A DNA stretch of 64,000 nt. Source: Crotalaria pallida. Lineage: Eukaryota; Streptophyta; Magnoliopsida; Fabales; Fabaceae. Position 1 is the stretch's first letter; each line of letters opens with the position of its first letter. Positions 1 to 12,230 of this stretch are shown piece by piece. The translations under genes were made by a program, and so were the position numbers. The stretch spans positions 65,245,660 to 65,309,659 of the forward strand of contig CM075649.1 of the NCBI GenBank assembly GCA_037953625.1, in the 5' to 3' direction. The notes under the pieces are model-generated. The model saw only the letters and a list, made by a program, of their open reading frames with translations, was not told the origin of the DNA and did no database searches.

Positions 1-384
1 CCACAACCTTCCCATCCAAGGACTGGGAGTAATCCCCAACCCCTTCAGGTCTTACGTACCATGCAACCTCCACCCCCTCCACCACCACCACCCTCTACCC
101 ATGGTGATTCAAGTAGCACAGCCCCTACCACACGAAATACTTCTAGAACCACTGGAACCCGAGCACACCATGGGCGAAACACCCAACACACCCATCCTAT
201 CCCACATAACCCCGATCATGTAAGTACAACACCTAGAACCAGACTGAATCCAAATAGATCTGACCCAGGAAACTCTCGTCATAGCCAGTCCATTAGCAGA
301 TCCTATGCAACTACGGCTTCCGCTCGAGCTCGAGAACTAGAGATGATTAATATTCTTAATAGGCAAACCACGTTAATTGAATAG
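1..384 (+). pseudogene. gag: Tat gag, N-terminal part, ends at a premature TAG
   Basis: The frame is open from base 1, so it may begin left of the window; the first ATG inside is at 61. The product is low complexity: a proline run near residue 3 followed by Ser/Thr/Asn/His/Arg-rich sequence and a short helical end. TAG at 382-384 stops it, but the same frame continues without a shift into the next segment. The stop is therefore a nonsense mutation, probably of CAG, and not a gene end. Such N-terminal extensions are usual for Tat gag; no enzymatic role is expected. Confidence 0.65.
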
Positions 385-3300
385 CAGGGACGTGCTATTG
401 CCGACCTTCAACAGCAGGCTATGGCAAGGATTGCTCAAAATCAATCAACCTCTATTCCACAACAAAACCAACCAACTATGGACCCCCAACCAACACCAAT
501 AATGCAGCTTCCACCACCAAATTTCCATGTTAACCCCTCCATTAACCAGGACCAGGGTGATTTTCATCCTGGTCATCCTTTCACCCCACATATCATGGCG
601 TTTCAAACCCCTCAAGGCTACTTGGGCCCTTCTAATGTCCCACATTATAACGGTCTAACCGACCCAGTGGACCATATTGTCTCTTTCGAGGGGGCAATGA
701 ACTATTACGGCGGAGGAGAAGAAATGAAATGCCGAGCCTTTTCCATGACCCTCGAACCTTCAGTATTGCGTTGGTACTCATCTCTCCCTCGGAATTCTGT
801 TAATTCTTTGGAAGAGATGAAAAGAGTATTTTTAAATAGATACACGGCTAGTTGTATCCAGCCCAGGTCCGACCACACCTTAGCAGCTGTAAGCCAAAAG
901 CAAGATGAGTCCTTGAAAGATTACCTTTCGCGTTTCCATACAGAAGCAAGCTCGGTCCCTCAACTAGCACCGGGGGTAGTAGTATTATTGTTCACTCAAG
1001 GTTTACAATCTGGAGATTTTAGAAAATCCTTGATTGGAAAACCTCCAAAAGATATGGCAGAGCTAAGGCAAAGATCAAATAAATTTATCAATCTGGAGGA
1101 ATTCCACAAAGGGCAGAAAGTAAGAGAGGAAAGACAGCGTGCCGACCCACCAAGTCAAAACAAACAAAAACGTGACGAACGTTTTGGTGGCAGACAGGAA
1201 AGGAACGATCGAGATCGACGAATTCCTCCCCGGAATAAGTTTCAGGATTACACCCCTCTAACTGTTCCGAGGAGTCAGATTTTAAGAGAAACTATGCAGA
1301 CCGACTTACGCTCTGCCCAAAGACCTCCGTCTTTAAGAAAGGGCGCACAGCGTGATAGGTCAAAATACTGTGATTTCCATAGGGGTTATGGCCATACAAC
1401 CGACGAATGCATCTGGCTGCGAGACCTGATTGAGGAGATGATCAGAGATGGGAAGTTGCAGCAGTACATCAGAGATGCGGCTGGACGAAGGAGCAGACAC
1501 AGATCTCAATCACCAGTAAAACCTAAACGCCAGAGAAGTAGGTCACCAGATGATCGGAACACGGGGAAACAGAGAACCGACCCTACTCCGGTTCCCGAGT
1601 CAAACACCAATAAAAATGATTTTCTGGTAAACACTATTGTGGGAGGTATTGCTGGAGGTGGGGAGAAGAGAGCTGACAGAAAAAAGTACATCAACCAAAT
1701 TTTGGCTGTTAGCCATAAACCAATTGCCAAGAGATCAACAAAAAACATTTCCATCGTTTTTGATGATGAAGATTTAGATGGAATCCTTCCGGGCCACAAT
1801 GACCCCATGGTGATAACTGCTCTGATCGGCAACTATGAGGTAAAACGAGTTTTTATTGATCAAGGTAGTTCGGCAGATATAATGTTCTTCCCACTATTCA
1901 AAGCTTTAAAACTCAGGGAGTGTAATCTCACTCCCTTCGAGGGGGAACTGATTGGTTTTACTGGAGACACCGTTGAGCCAAAGGGTTACATTCAGCTCCC
2001 TGTGACCCTTGGACAACAGCCTTCGGCTAGAACTGAGATTGTGAAATTTTTGGTTGATGATTGCCCAGCGGCCTACAATGCAATTCTAGGAAGAACTTCT
2101 CTGCAGGCTTTTGGAGCAGTTGTATCAACAGTTCATTTGGCTATGAAGTTTGTTGGAACTGACGACAGAGTGGTAACGGTCAAAGCCGAACAGGATGCAG
2201 CAAGAAAATGTTACAATGCTAGCTTGGGGAAGGTGAAAAGTAAAGATCCGAGCAATCTGGAAAGAGTTTCTTTGGGTAAGGGAAATGTCAGTCTGGCGGA
2301 CCTGGATATGCGAGACCAGTCCGACAGAAATAGACCGACCCCAAAGGGACAGTGGGAGTTCTTGACACTATCTGATGACCCCCTCAAGCAAGTGAAAATT
2401 GGTTCAGATTTACCCGTATGTATTAAAGAAGAATTGGCTGCACTATTAATCGCGAATAAAGATTTATTCGCTTGGACATCAGCCGACATGCCTGGAATCG
2501 ACCCCAATTTTATTAGTCACAAGTTGAGCATCATTCCGGGATCGAAGCCAGTGGCACAGCGTAAAAGAAAAGTTAGTACAGAAAAGGCAATTGCAATTGA
2601 GGAAAAGGTTGCTGAACTACTCCGAGCTGGTTTCATTAGGGAAATTGACTACACAGACTGGTTAGCTAACACCGTCTTGGTCAAAAAGCCCAATGGAAAA
2701 TGGAGAATGTGTGTTGATTACACAGACTTGAACAAAGTCTGTCCTAAAGATCAATACCCACTCCCTGTTATTGATAAACTCGTCGACAGTTCAGCAGGAT
2801 ATAAACTCTTATCATTTATGGACGCTTACTCTGGTTACAACCAGATTCCAATGTTTCCTGCCGACCAAGATAAAACTGCATTTATCACCGATAGGGCAAC
2901 TTACTGTTACAACGTTATGCCCTTTGGGTTGAAAAATGCGGGAGCTACTTATCAGAGGATGATGAACAAAATTTTTCAAGGTATGATCGGCTCGAACATG
3001 GAGGTGTACATAGACGACATCATTGCAAAAAGTAGACAACAAGAAATTCATGCCAAGGATCTCACCACAATACTCGACCGAGTGAGAAAATACTCCATGA
3101 GGTTGAATCCGGAGAAGTGTGTATTTGGAGTCCCAGCAGGATCTTTCCTCGGTTTTATGTTAACCGAGAGAGGAATTGAGGCCAATCCTGATAAATGCGA
3201 GGCAATCCTTGGTATGAGGAGCCCAGCTAATCTCAAAGAAGTTCAACAACTTACGGGTCGAGTGGCGGCACTGTCCAGATTTTTGTCCCAAGCCGCTCGG

Positions 3301-4815
3301 AAAGCCTTGCCGTGGTACCAGCTTCTCAGAAAAAACAAGGATTTCATTTGGGATGAGCAATGTGAGCAAGCCTTTATTCAGTTAAAAGAGTATCTCTCTA
3401 GCCCGCCGGTCCTCCACAGCCCTTTTCCTGGTGAGAGCCTTATTCTGTACATGTCAGTGGCCGAAGCAGCGGTCAGTTCGGTTTTGGTAAGAGACGATTC
3501 AGGTATTGAAGCTCCAGTATATTTTGTTAGCCGAGCACTTCAAGGATCGGAGTTGAGATACCAGAAGCTGGAGAAACTTGCGTATTGTTTGGTCACATCG
3601 GCACGGAGATTGAGACAGTATTTTCAGGCACATAGAATATTGGTAAGAACAGCTCAACCCCTCAGACAAGTTCTCCACAAACCCGACCTAGCTGGCAGAA
3701 TGGTTTCATGGTCTGTCGAACTTTCTGAGTTCGACATCACCTACGAACCAAGGAAAGCAATGAAATCTCAGGCGCTTGCTGATTTTGTTACGGAGTTCAC
3801 AGACATCCCTTTTGACAACTCCCAAAGTCTTTGGTCAGTTTATGTGGATGGGTCAAGTAATAGAAAAGGAGCTGGGTCTGGAGTGATCATTGAAAACCCC
3901 GAGGGTTTGTGTATGGAATACTCATTGAAATTTGAGTTTCAAACATCAAACAATCAAGCAGAGTACGAGGCAGTTCTCGCAGGCCTCAAGATGGTTCAGG
4001 AGTTCGGAGCCGAGCAAGTGTCAGTGTTCAGCGATTCGCAACTGGTAGTTTCTCAGATCAAGGGTCAGTATTCGGCAAAGGAGCCCATTTTACAAAAATA
4101 TCTTGAAGAGGTAAAGCGAATCATTTCAAACTTCTCTGAATTTAACATCTCTCATGTGCCGAGAGATTCGAATTCTAGAGCTGACATTCTATCCAAACTG
4201 GCAAGTACAAAAGGCTCGGAAAATAATAAAACTTTGATACAAGAAACCATTCCCCGGCCTAGTGTTATTCTGACGGTCTCATTATCTCAGTCATGGATGG
4301 ACCCAATTCTTACTTACTTGCAACATGGGTTTGTCCCTCAAGATCAATCCGAGGCTCGGAAATTAGTAAAAAAGGTCGCTCAATACACAATTCTAAATGG
4401 AGTCCTATACAAGAGAGGCTTTGGCTCCCCCATGCTCAGATGTGTCAACTCGTCCCAAGCTGAGGAAATATTGGAGGAGATTCACGGTGGAATTTGCAGT
4501 CACCATATGGGAGGAAAGTCCTTGGCAAGAAAAGTAATCCGAGCAGGCTATTTTTGGCCTACACTGCAGAAAGACGCTATGGAACATGTCAAAAAATGTA
4601 CCCAGTGCCAATTTCATAGTGATGTCTATCAAAAACCTGCTGAGGAGTTACACTCTCTAGGTGCTCCTTGGCCCTTTTACCAATGGGGCATGGATATCAT
4701 CGGAAAGTTTCCCTCCGCACCTGGCCAACTCAAATTTGCAGTAGTGGCCATCGATTACTTCACTAAGTGGATCGAAGCAATGCCGTTAGCAACAATCTCA
4801 ATAGCTCGGATTTAA
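385..4815 (+). pseudogene. gag-pol: Tat gag-pol: gag, protease, RT, RNase H, start of integrase
   Basis: This long frame runs to a TAA at 4813-4815; residue numbers count from the ATG at 421. Gag capsid-like sequence lies at about 95-215. A zinc knuckle of form C-x2-H-x4-H-x4-C is near 317-330. Aspartic protease motif DQGSSAD is near 480. The RT has the YIDD catalytic box near 863. An RT-linked RNase H-like region is followed by a second RNase H starting VYVDGSS near 1140, as known for Tat. The integrase zinc finger (paired His, then CTQC) spans about 1350-1398, and the first integrase Asp is in WGMD. The frame stops just after that, so the integrase core is cut. The protein would make and process cDNA of the element. 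Retrotransposon polyproteins of this type are normally a single frame, so the stop is an inactivating lesion. Confidence 0.9.
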
Positions 4816-5515
4816 TCTTTCTTTGTCAAGGAGGTAATTTCTCGATTCGGAGTCCCACATTCCATAGTCACAGACAATGGGTCACAGTTCGCAGCATCAC
4901 ACTTCCAACAATTAGCAGCCGACCTAAACATCCCCCACTATTTTAGCTCTATTGAACACCCACAAACTAATGGGTTAGCTGAGGCAGCCAACAGAACCAT
5001 TTTAGATGGGATTAAAAAGAAGCTCGGAAATGCTGCTGGCACTTGGGCAGATAAACTTCCGAGCGTTTTATGGTCACACAGAACAACAGTACACTCGTCC
5101 ACAGGAGAAACTCCTTTTCGTTTGACATACGGCTGTGACGCAGTCATTCCAATCGAAAAGCAAATTCCCACCTTCAGAACACTTGAACGTCCTTTAGAGG
5201 CAAATGACCATTTGATTATTGAGGAGCTGGTCTTGTTGGAAGAAATTCGAAAAAATGCGGCAGTTCATGAAAGCAAAATGAAGGAGCGACAGGCTCGGGA
5301 ATACAACAAGAGAGTTCGTCCAAGAAGCTTTGAGATTGGCGACTTAGTCCTTCGTCGAGCTGATATTGGCAAAGGAAATGCTGGAGTTGGAAAACTCCAA
5401 CCAAACTGGGAAGGACCATATCGAGTAAAGGCCAAATCGGATCTGGAGCATACAAGTTAGAGTCTCTCTCGGGCATGGAAATTGGCAACACATGGAACGT
5501 CGCCAAACTCAGCTT
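4816..5515 (+). pseudogene. pol: Tat integrase core and C-terminal part
   Basis: The frame continues in phase after the TAA at 4813. It holds the second catalytic Asp (motif TDNGSQF) and the Glu-bearing stretch HPQTNGLAE, so the DDE triad is present but split by the stop. The C-terminal GPY-type motif (WEGPYRV) follows near 5408. The frame then closes at 5460, about where the following codons keep matching the family in another frame (up to about 5515), which indicates a small indel near 5435. The segment would bind and join cDNA ends. It is a broken pseudogene part. Confidence 0.85.
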
Positions 5516-6189
5516 ATTACAGTTAAGCTCTTATTTTGCTTTTTGCTCTTTATAGGATAGCTTTTCATTACTCAGAAATTTTTTTAAAAAAAAAAACGAA
5601 GGGCAACAACCTTCTCAGCTTAGAAACATTTGTTAGGAATTTGTTAGCAAATGAACAACTTCATTTTTTATATTCGTTTATCAATAAATACATCGGTTTA
5701 TTTGAAATCATCGTATGAACATTGTGAAGTAACATGCGACTCATTTGGTTCGGCTAGCCACCGAGCTAAATCGAGGCCCAACTCTTTACGAGAGTTCAGC
5801 AACGTACTTATAGAACACCCGAACCCAGGAAACTACTTTTTTCTTACTTCGCGGTCCTAGGATCCCACTTTGGCTAAGGTCGGCGATTTGAGTTCTACCC
5901 ATAATGAATTATATAGTAAATTCACATTAGTAACTATGAAAGCGTGATGAACGAAGTGAAAAATAACAATACGTCATATCATGATATCATTTCCAAATGG
6001 TGCAAAGTAATATAAATTATCCAAAATATGCTCAACACGAGCAAAAGCAGGATAAAGTAAATTCTTCAGCAAAAGCGAAAGCAAGATAAAGTAAGTTGTT
6101 CAACAAGGAAGAATACAAAAGCATCAAGTTAAAACGCTCAGAATACATTGAGCAAACGACAAAATGACAAAACAGCAAAGGGTGAAATA
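5516..6189. other. Tat spacer between pol and antisense gene
   Basis: Non-coding, A-rich sequence between the convergent pol frame and the antisense gene. It should hold the 3' UTR of the antisense gene on the minus strand. No conserved domain or tandem repeat was seen. Confidence 0.5.
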
Positions 6190-8591
6190 TCATTCTTCAA
6201 TATCAGATAAAACAACTTGAGAGTCATCAAAATCTGGTGCTTCGGTCAGCTCCTCAAGGGGATTAGAAAGATCCTCGGCCTGCAGATCTACCTCAGCCTT
6301 AGAGGAAAGATCAATCAACTTCCCATCATGAACAACATGAAATGGGTGAGCCCCAACCACCCTGAATACAAACTCAGGGTTCAGAAATTTAACTTGCTGA
6401 ATGGTAGAGACAAAGGTATCATCAACCGCCTTCCCCCAGTTATAGAAGTTGGTCTCCGCCTTCTTCTTGTGAAACAGTGCTTTCTCTCTCAGCTTCCGAG
6501 CAACCACCGCCGACTTATCAACCTCAGCTTTTAATTCATCCACCCTCTACTGATGTACTTGACGTTCCTTTTTCAGAGTCTCTTCCGCCTCTTGCCTCTT
6601 GATTTCAGCTGCTTTTTGGGAAGCTTTTAAGGAATCTCTCTCCTTAACCAATTCCCCCTTATCAGCCCTCAGATTCTCCAATTCATTTTTCACTCGGAAC
6701 AACTCATCCGAGAGACTGGCTTCTTGAGCAGCAGAAAGATCCCGAGCTTCCTTTTGTTCGGCGTTATAGCCAGTGAAAAGACCATCAGGATGTTTGGCCA
6801 AGAAATAGGCAAGGTTGGCTCCCCTGAGAAGATACTTAGCAAGTGTCATGTTGCAGCGTGACCACTCGTCGGTATTCAGCATCCCGAAACGAGTGCAATC
6901 CGATTCGGGGCAGATGTACTTCCCAAATCTTTCATCAAATTGCACATCCCATATGGATGTGTCAGGAGGATTCTCAGTAGAAGTTGGAGCAGCAGTAGGT
7001 CGGGAACTTGGTCCCTCAGTCCTTGGGTTTACACCCTCGGTTACTTTTTCCTTTCCTTTGTCCACTCGTCGGCGTTGGCGAAGGGGTTGAAGAGGAGAAG
7101 TTGATTGAACTTGACCACCAGGGGCCACAGAAACAGTTGAAGCAACAACAACCATATTGGTGGCTGGCCGAGGAGAAGCCTCAGCAGCCGAGGCAGAGGG
7201 AGTTGGGCTAGAAGTACTCAAGCTTGGAGTACTCAGATTTGAGGATCCAAAAGTGGCAGGAGTTTTTCTCTTCTTACCACCTTGACCTTGAACCAAAGCT
7301 GCCAAGCGAGCGGCCGTGTTTTCTGCAAACAAAACTTATATATGTTAGAGCCGATCAAACCACAAACTCAAAGAAAAACAAAACCAATAGTCGTCAGAGT
7401 CGATCAAACCACAAAAATAGAAAAGCTTTACGGCGCTAGAAGGAGTAAATACACTATACCAAGCTCCGTTTTAACTTCCGAAGAAGGGATATTCACAATA
7501 TCCCTCGTCTCTATCATCCCATTTTTCTGCAAGTAACTTTCAACCGACCGAAAAACCTCCTTCTCAAATTCAGCAAGCTCTTTCCAGTCGGAGGAGTATG
7601 AAGCGATTGGTCGATTGAAGAAACTGGCACTCCACTGAAGAGGAAACCGCGGAAGAGCCCGTCTTTCCCTAGGTCGGGTAAACCAGTAGACCCCCGTACC
7701 ATTAAAGTTGTACTTAAAGAAAAAAGGTTTGAATCCCTTCCAGGACTCAGAATATTTGGTAAATAAAGCATATCCTCGGCGAGATTTCAATAAAACCCAG
7801 GGTTTCTTAGCCGAACCTTTCTCAAATGAATTACACTGTGGAGCAAAAAGATGAAAAAAGATACGAAGATTACAAGCCCAATTCATGGCTGAGCAAACCT
7901 GTTCAAAAACCTTCACAAACGCCCATGCGTTCGGATGCAGCTGAGTAGGGGCCACTCTTAGGAAGTTCAGAACCCCTATCTCAAAATCAGTAAAAGGCAG
8001 TCTTATCCCAAGCCGAGTGATTACCTCTTCGTAAAAATAGAAGCCTGTACTACCCTCAGGAATCTTGGTGCAAACTCTCTCATTCTCACCCACTGGAGTG
8101 ATGGAGTACAAATTCCCTGTGTTGTCTCCTGGACATGGCAAAATTATGGCTCGTGTTTGGTCTAATGATCGATGTGTTTTAAGCTCGGATTGAGTGCCAA
8201 GAACCTCTCGGTCCACCTAGTCATATTCATCTGAATCTGGTGGAAGAGGGTACAACTCGGGATTAGTAACACACTTTCTCTTCATACCTGAGGAAAAGGG
8301 GGCACACTTGGAGTCAGAACCACAAAAACTTGATCAAATACTTACGGTCGGTTTGGGAACACCTCCCTTTCTGGGTAGAGTTTCCCAAAACCGATTGAAA
8401 CGTCTAATACCTCTATGAAGCCTCCTTAACCTCCTTTGTTCTACCCTTTCGGCGATCCTATACTGAATCACACCCTGTCTGAACTCTCTTAAAGTCCGAG
8501 GGAAATGCATGGCAATCGGTTTAACATAAACCTCTGGGTTTCCTCCTTTATGTGTTCTTGGCACATCAGAGTTTACAGATTCCTCACTCAT
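6190..8591 (-). pseudogene. Tat antisense gene (aORF), spliced, gypsy-type putative transposon protein family
   Basis: Minus-strand coding segments: exon 1 at 8591-8346 (true ATG); middle exon about 8287-7460; last exon 7322-6190. The intron 7459-7323 (137 nt) has GT and TTTGCAG borders and joins in phase. A second intron, donor GTAAGT at 8345 and acceptor near 8288, is clear in its signals but does not keep the frame. TAG at 8219-8217 and TAG at 6549-6547 are in-frame stops, so the copy is decayed. The middle exon carries the LPF..F..VL...AP.QL.PNAW pattern typical of the plant family annotated as putative gypsy-type transposon (Pfam Transposase_28). The last exon has a Ser/Pro/Ala-rich region, then a Lys/Glu-rich coiled coil and an acidic tail ending SDIEE. 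Antisense genes at this place are described for Tat elements; their function is unknown. Confidence 0.75.
7323..7459 (-). other. Predicted intron of the antisense gene
   Basis: On the minus strand the donor is CTTG|GTATAG and the acceptor TTTGCAG|AA. Removing 137 nt joins the two coding frames in phase with a Glu codon across the junction. The AT-rich interior fits a plant intron. No transcript was available. Confidence 0.7.
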
Positions 8592-9564
8592 GATAAACGA
8601 CGCTCCAGTACCAACCCTAAGAATTTAAGTGCAGAAAAACGTAAAGTAAACCTAAGAAATTCTACAGCGATCGCTCAATAGGCGGTAAAGCGGATAAAGA
8701 AGTTTGAGGGGCAAGCGAGGTATCACAGCAACAACAACAAAACAATTTGGGGTTTTTCTTGAACCCAGAAAAGCCAAAAATAACACTCGCAAAACCCAGA
8801 AAACCCAAAAACCCAGAAATGTGTAAAGCTTTTCAAAACCAGAAAAGTGAGTAAACCCAGAAATGTACGAATAAAGCGATTTCTTCAAAAATCGGGGACA
8901 AAGAAACAGTAGTGGAGCACGAATAGCAATAAAGCATTAGAAGAAAAATACAACACTTGGAAATGCAGTAAACAAATAGCAACAACCACATGCAAGAACG
9001 AAGAGGACATCAAAATAGCAAAAATAGAAATGCTCTGAAGGAGAAAGTTCAGTTACCTGCTAGTAGCGAATGATCAAGAAAAGCAAAGAAGACTGAGGTA
9101 CGAAAGGCAATAAGAAATGCAGAGGAAGCGTCAATCAAGGCCCTGGCAAGAAGCTGTTGCAAGGAGGCCTTTATGCAGTTTCGCTTCTGAGTTCCAATTT
9201 CTCAGGAGAACGTACGAAGAAGAAAGAGAATCTGTGGAAATGAGAAACCGCCTTTTGGTTTTCTTTTAACTTCCCTCCACTATCTCAAAAAGTTTGGGCC
9301 TTAGGTGCAAAAAGTCCATTCCGCGTGGAAAAAAGACTATGTGGCACCTCTGATAGGTTTGAAATCATAACGGTACGCATCCCAATAAGGTTAAAGACAC
9401 GTGTAGATTCAGAGAGTAACGGAAGGTCATTCCGGGGTCAATCAAACGACAGCTCCGATTCGAAGCAAAAAGAGGCTTGGATTTCTACTTTGATCACTGA
9501 AAATACGGTCGGAATATGGTTCGTTCGTCTCATAAGCTCGGCAGGGCTTAAATCACCCAACCGA
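8592..9564 (-). promoter_or_regulatory. Leader region of the Tat antisense gene
   Basis: Non-coding region upstream of exon 1. On the minus strand a donor-like CAG|GTAACT at 9056 and an acceptor-like TTCTTAG at 8617 would give a 5' UTR intron of about 440 nt. A CATAAA box lies near 9173-9178. These are weak signals; the promoter assignment is inferred from position only. Confidence 0.3.
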
Positions 9565-9578
9565 GCTTGGGGGGCTTA
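9565..9578 (+). other. Tat polypurine tract
   Basis: G-run (TTGGGGGGC) immediately before the LTR start TGTAGTGGAC. It is the primer site for plus-strand synthesis in LTR elements. The position is inferred from the G-run and the following TG. Confidence 0.6.
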
Positions 9579-10075
9579 TGTAGTGGACCTATAGTAGACC
9601 GAGCTACGACTGACCAAAGGGTTCATTATTCCCACTACTTCGATACTGATACAGGGGCGTCGATCGGATATTTATACCGAGCGAACTGGGTTTCCACCGG
9701 TTACGTACTGATAAGGTTTTCAGCTAGCACAGGACTTCCAATCTAATCCTTATCGTTTACAGCCTTATCAAACCGTAACTATCACTGGATTCCCCACGAC
9801 TCTTGGTTAGATATCACAGCATTGGATAAATTTTATCACTTACAGGGTTTATCATATCCTATACAAATCCTACTTGAGTTCCACCTCCACAGAAGGCTTA
9901 TCAGAACGGCCCAAAGAACACAGGTAATCTCCTATAAGAACCACCATGCTATAGGGGCTAAGGTACGTCTTCTCATCCCTAAGTTGACACAAGCACACAC
10001 ATTGTTGACTAGGGAGAACCTGATTATCCCAACTGGATCTTCAGAAATCCTAAAGATCCCTACATTAATACCTTG
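9579..10075 (+). repeat. Tat 3' LTR
   Basis: Starts TGTAGTGGAC after the polypurine tract. A TATA-like stretch lies in GCTATAGGGG near 9949. The right end could not be fixed; about 10075 is where the sequence turns into Athila-like 3' sequence. The partner LTR lies outside the window. Confidence 0.5.
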
Positions 10076-11290
10076 ACTGCGATCATTCTTCAAGGCTTTT
10101 CCATAGCTTTAAGGTTGATCTCGGTTAAGAACACGACAGTAGTCATCTTGTTGCATGATTCACTTTGGTGCATATTGATCTTCATAGTCCTATCTTTTGG
10201 TTTTGCCCAGGAGTGCAAAAGGATAAGTGTGGGGGTATTTGATGAGCATTTTATTTCCCATTATTCCTTGCACTATTTTACTCCTATTATTGATACTTGT
10301 TGCACATTTGACATTGATTAGCTTGATTTTGTGATTTAGAGTTTATTGGGCTAATATTCCAAATATTGTTTAATTTGGGGTTATTTAGTCTAATTAATTC
10401 TATTTCTATTTGCAGGTCATAATTGGCACAAGGACACTATGGGCATTTTTGGAAATGAAGATTGAAGTATTGAAGTGAAGATTGTAATTTGCATTTAGGT
10501 CCCTTTTTAATTGTAATTTTCAGAATAGTGTTTCTTAGGACTTGGGCCCATGTTTTAGGCCCATTTTCATGACTAAAGAGGGGAAATTCGTGTAACCCCC
10601 ATGACACACTCCCATTTCAGATTTCTCACTCTCTCTCTAGGTTAGAACTTCTCTCTTGGCTCTCCATAGCAATTGGTGGCGGCTAGGGTTTTGTTCTTCC
10701 CCCTTTCTACACGTTTTTCTTGATTTATGACCATGGAAGGCTAACTTCAAGGGTTAATCCCTTTGGTATTGTATCACTTACTCATGAGCTCTTGTTCTTA
10801 ATGTTATTTCAATTTCTCTCTACTGTTTTCGTGGTTTATCTCTCTTTATGGTTCGCTTAGTTCTATTTATTAGCGATAATCCATGAGTGTGAATGATTAA
10901 TTTATGCTAACTCGTAAAAATCTCATGCTTTGGTTTCTGATGCTTAATTAGAAGCTAGGGTTTTGGGGTGAGAACTGAATTTTCGCTTAGTATTTAGGTC
11001 TCACGAGTTGGACAGAGGAGAGGAGAGGAATCTATCTTTAGTGAGCTAGGATTGAGTAGTGTACGTGGCCAAAGGGGTTTGCCCGCTTTTGTTTCTGATT
11101 TTCTTTGTTTTTATATTCTGTTTATGTTTTGTTCTTCACATTTGTCACACACAAAAAACCCCCCATTTTACCGCACACTACGTGTTTGATACTTGGCCTA
11201 GACCGATATTCGCTGGGAAACGACCTAGGATCACCTTCCTAGTACTACAGAATAAACCCCTTTTATTTTGATCGGGTACGGCCTCGATCA
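10076..11290 (+). mobile_element. Athila-like 3' end: short internal tail, polypurine tract and LTR
   Basis: A G-rich tract (AAGTGTGGGGG) at about 10225-10235 precedes an LTR starting TGATGAGC at 10240 and ending CCTCGATCA at 11290 (about 1051 bp). The tract, the TGATGAGC start and the CGATCA end resemble Athila-type LTRs as I know them. No coding part is present; only about 160 bp of internal sequence is left of the LTR, so this is a truncated copy. The family call rests on these termini alone. Confidence 0.55.
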
Positions 11291-11291
11291 G

Positions 11292-11342
11292 TACCGTTTT
11301 TAATAAATCCTAAATTAACTAAATAAAAGTGAGGGTGTTACA
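11292..11342 (+). repeat. Tip of an E-family chromovirus LTR
   Basis: The last 50 bp, ending AAGTGAGGGTGTTACA, match the reverse complement of the left ends of the E-family LTRs at 37152 and 53336 (AAATTAACTAA..AAAGTGAGGATGTTACA). It is therefore the 3' tip of an LTR in + orientation, truncated on the left by the Athila-like sequence. Confidence 0.6.
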
Positions 11343-12230
11343 ATGCACCAGGGATCATGCACCAGGGATCATGCACCAGGGACATGGCACCACGCACCAA
11401 CTACCCCGGATCTCGCACCAGACCATGCACCAGGATCCATGGACCAGGATCCATGCACCAGGGACAAGGCACCATACACCAGGAACCACGGATCACGCAC
11501 CAGACCATGCACTAGGGATCACGCACTAGGGACTACGCAACATGCAGCGGGTACCACGGATCTCACACCAAACCATGCACCGGGATCCATGCACCAGGGA
11601 TCACGCACCAGGGACAAGGCACCATGAACCAGGGATCACGCACTAGGGACTACGCACCATGCACCGGATACCACAGATCTCGCACCAGACCATTCACCAG
11701 GGATCACGCACCAGGATCCATGCATCAGGGATCACGTACCAGACCATGCACCAGGGATCACGCACTAGGGACATTGCACCAGGCACCAGGTACCATGGAT
11801 CTTGCACCAGACCATGCACTGGGATCCATGGACCAGGGATCTCGCACCAGACCATGCACCAGGGATCACACACAAGGAACTACGCACCAGGCACCAGGTA
11901 CCATGGATCTCGCACCAGACCATGTACCTGGATCCATGAACCAGGGATCACGCACCAGGGACTACGCACCATACATCGGATACCACGGATATCGCACCAG
12001 ACCATGCACGAGGATCCATGCACCAGGGATCACGCACCGGGGACAAGGTGCCATGCACCAGGGATCACGCATCAGGGACTACGCACCATGCACCGGGTAC
12101 CACGGATCTCGCACCAGACCATGCACCAGGGACAAGGCACCATGTACCAGGCCCAAGGGATCAAGCACCAGGCACCAGGTACCACGTATCTCGCACCAAG
12201 GACCATGCATCGGGCACCGAGGAATATGAA
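11343..12230 (+). repeat. Minisatellite based on a 14-bp unit
   Basis: About 890 bp of degenerate tandem repeats of GCACCAGGGATCAC. Interspersed variants such as GCACCATGCACCGGGTACC and GATCTCGCACCAGACCAT recur at irregular 40-120 bp steps. The unit is free of stop codons in most registers, so long overlapping frames (His-Gln-Gly-Ser-Arg-Thr type) arise in all three phases. They are repeat artefacts and not genes. It lies just upstream of the Tekay 5' LTR end. Confidence 0.85.

Larger units (their letters stand above)
1..10075 (+). mobile_element. Ty3/gypsy Tat-lineage LTR retrotransposon, 5' end outside window
   Basis: The order is gag, protease, RT, RNase H, integrase, then an antisense gene, a polypurine tract and an LTR. 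This order, the second RNase H-like domain and the antisense gene between pol and the 3' LTR are known hallmarks of the Tat lineage. The 5' LTR lies left of the window. The right boundary is approximate because I found no clean LTR end or TSD where the Athila-like sequence begins. Two nonsense codons and a frameshift interrupt gag-pol, so the copy cannot encode a full polyprotein. Confidence 0.85.

Noticed and set aside
8652..8888. Leu/Phe-rich 78-codon frame upstream of the Tat antisense gene
   Set aside because: Lies in a probable 5' UTR intron and has no recognised feature.
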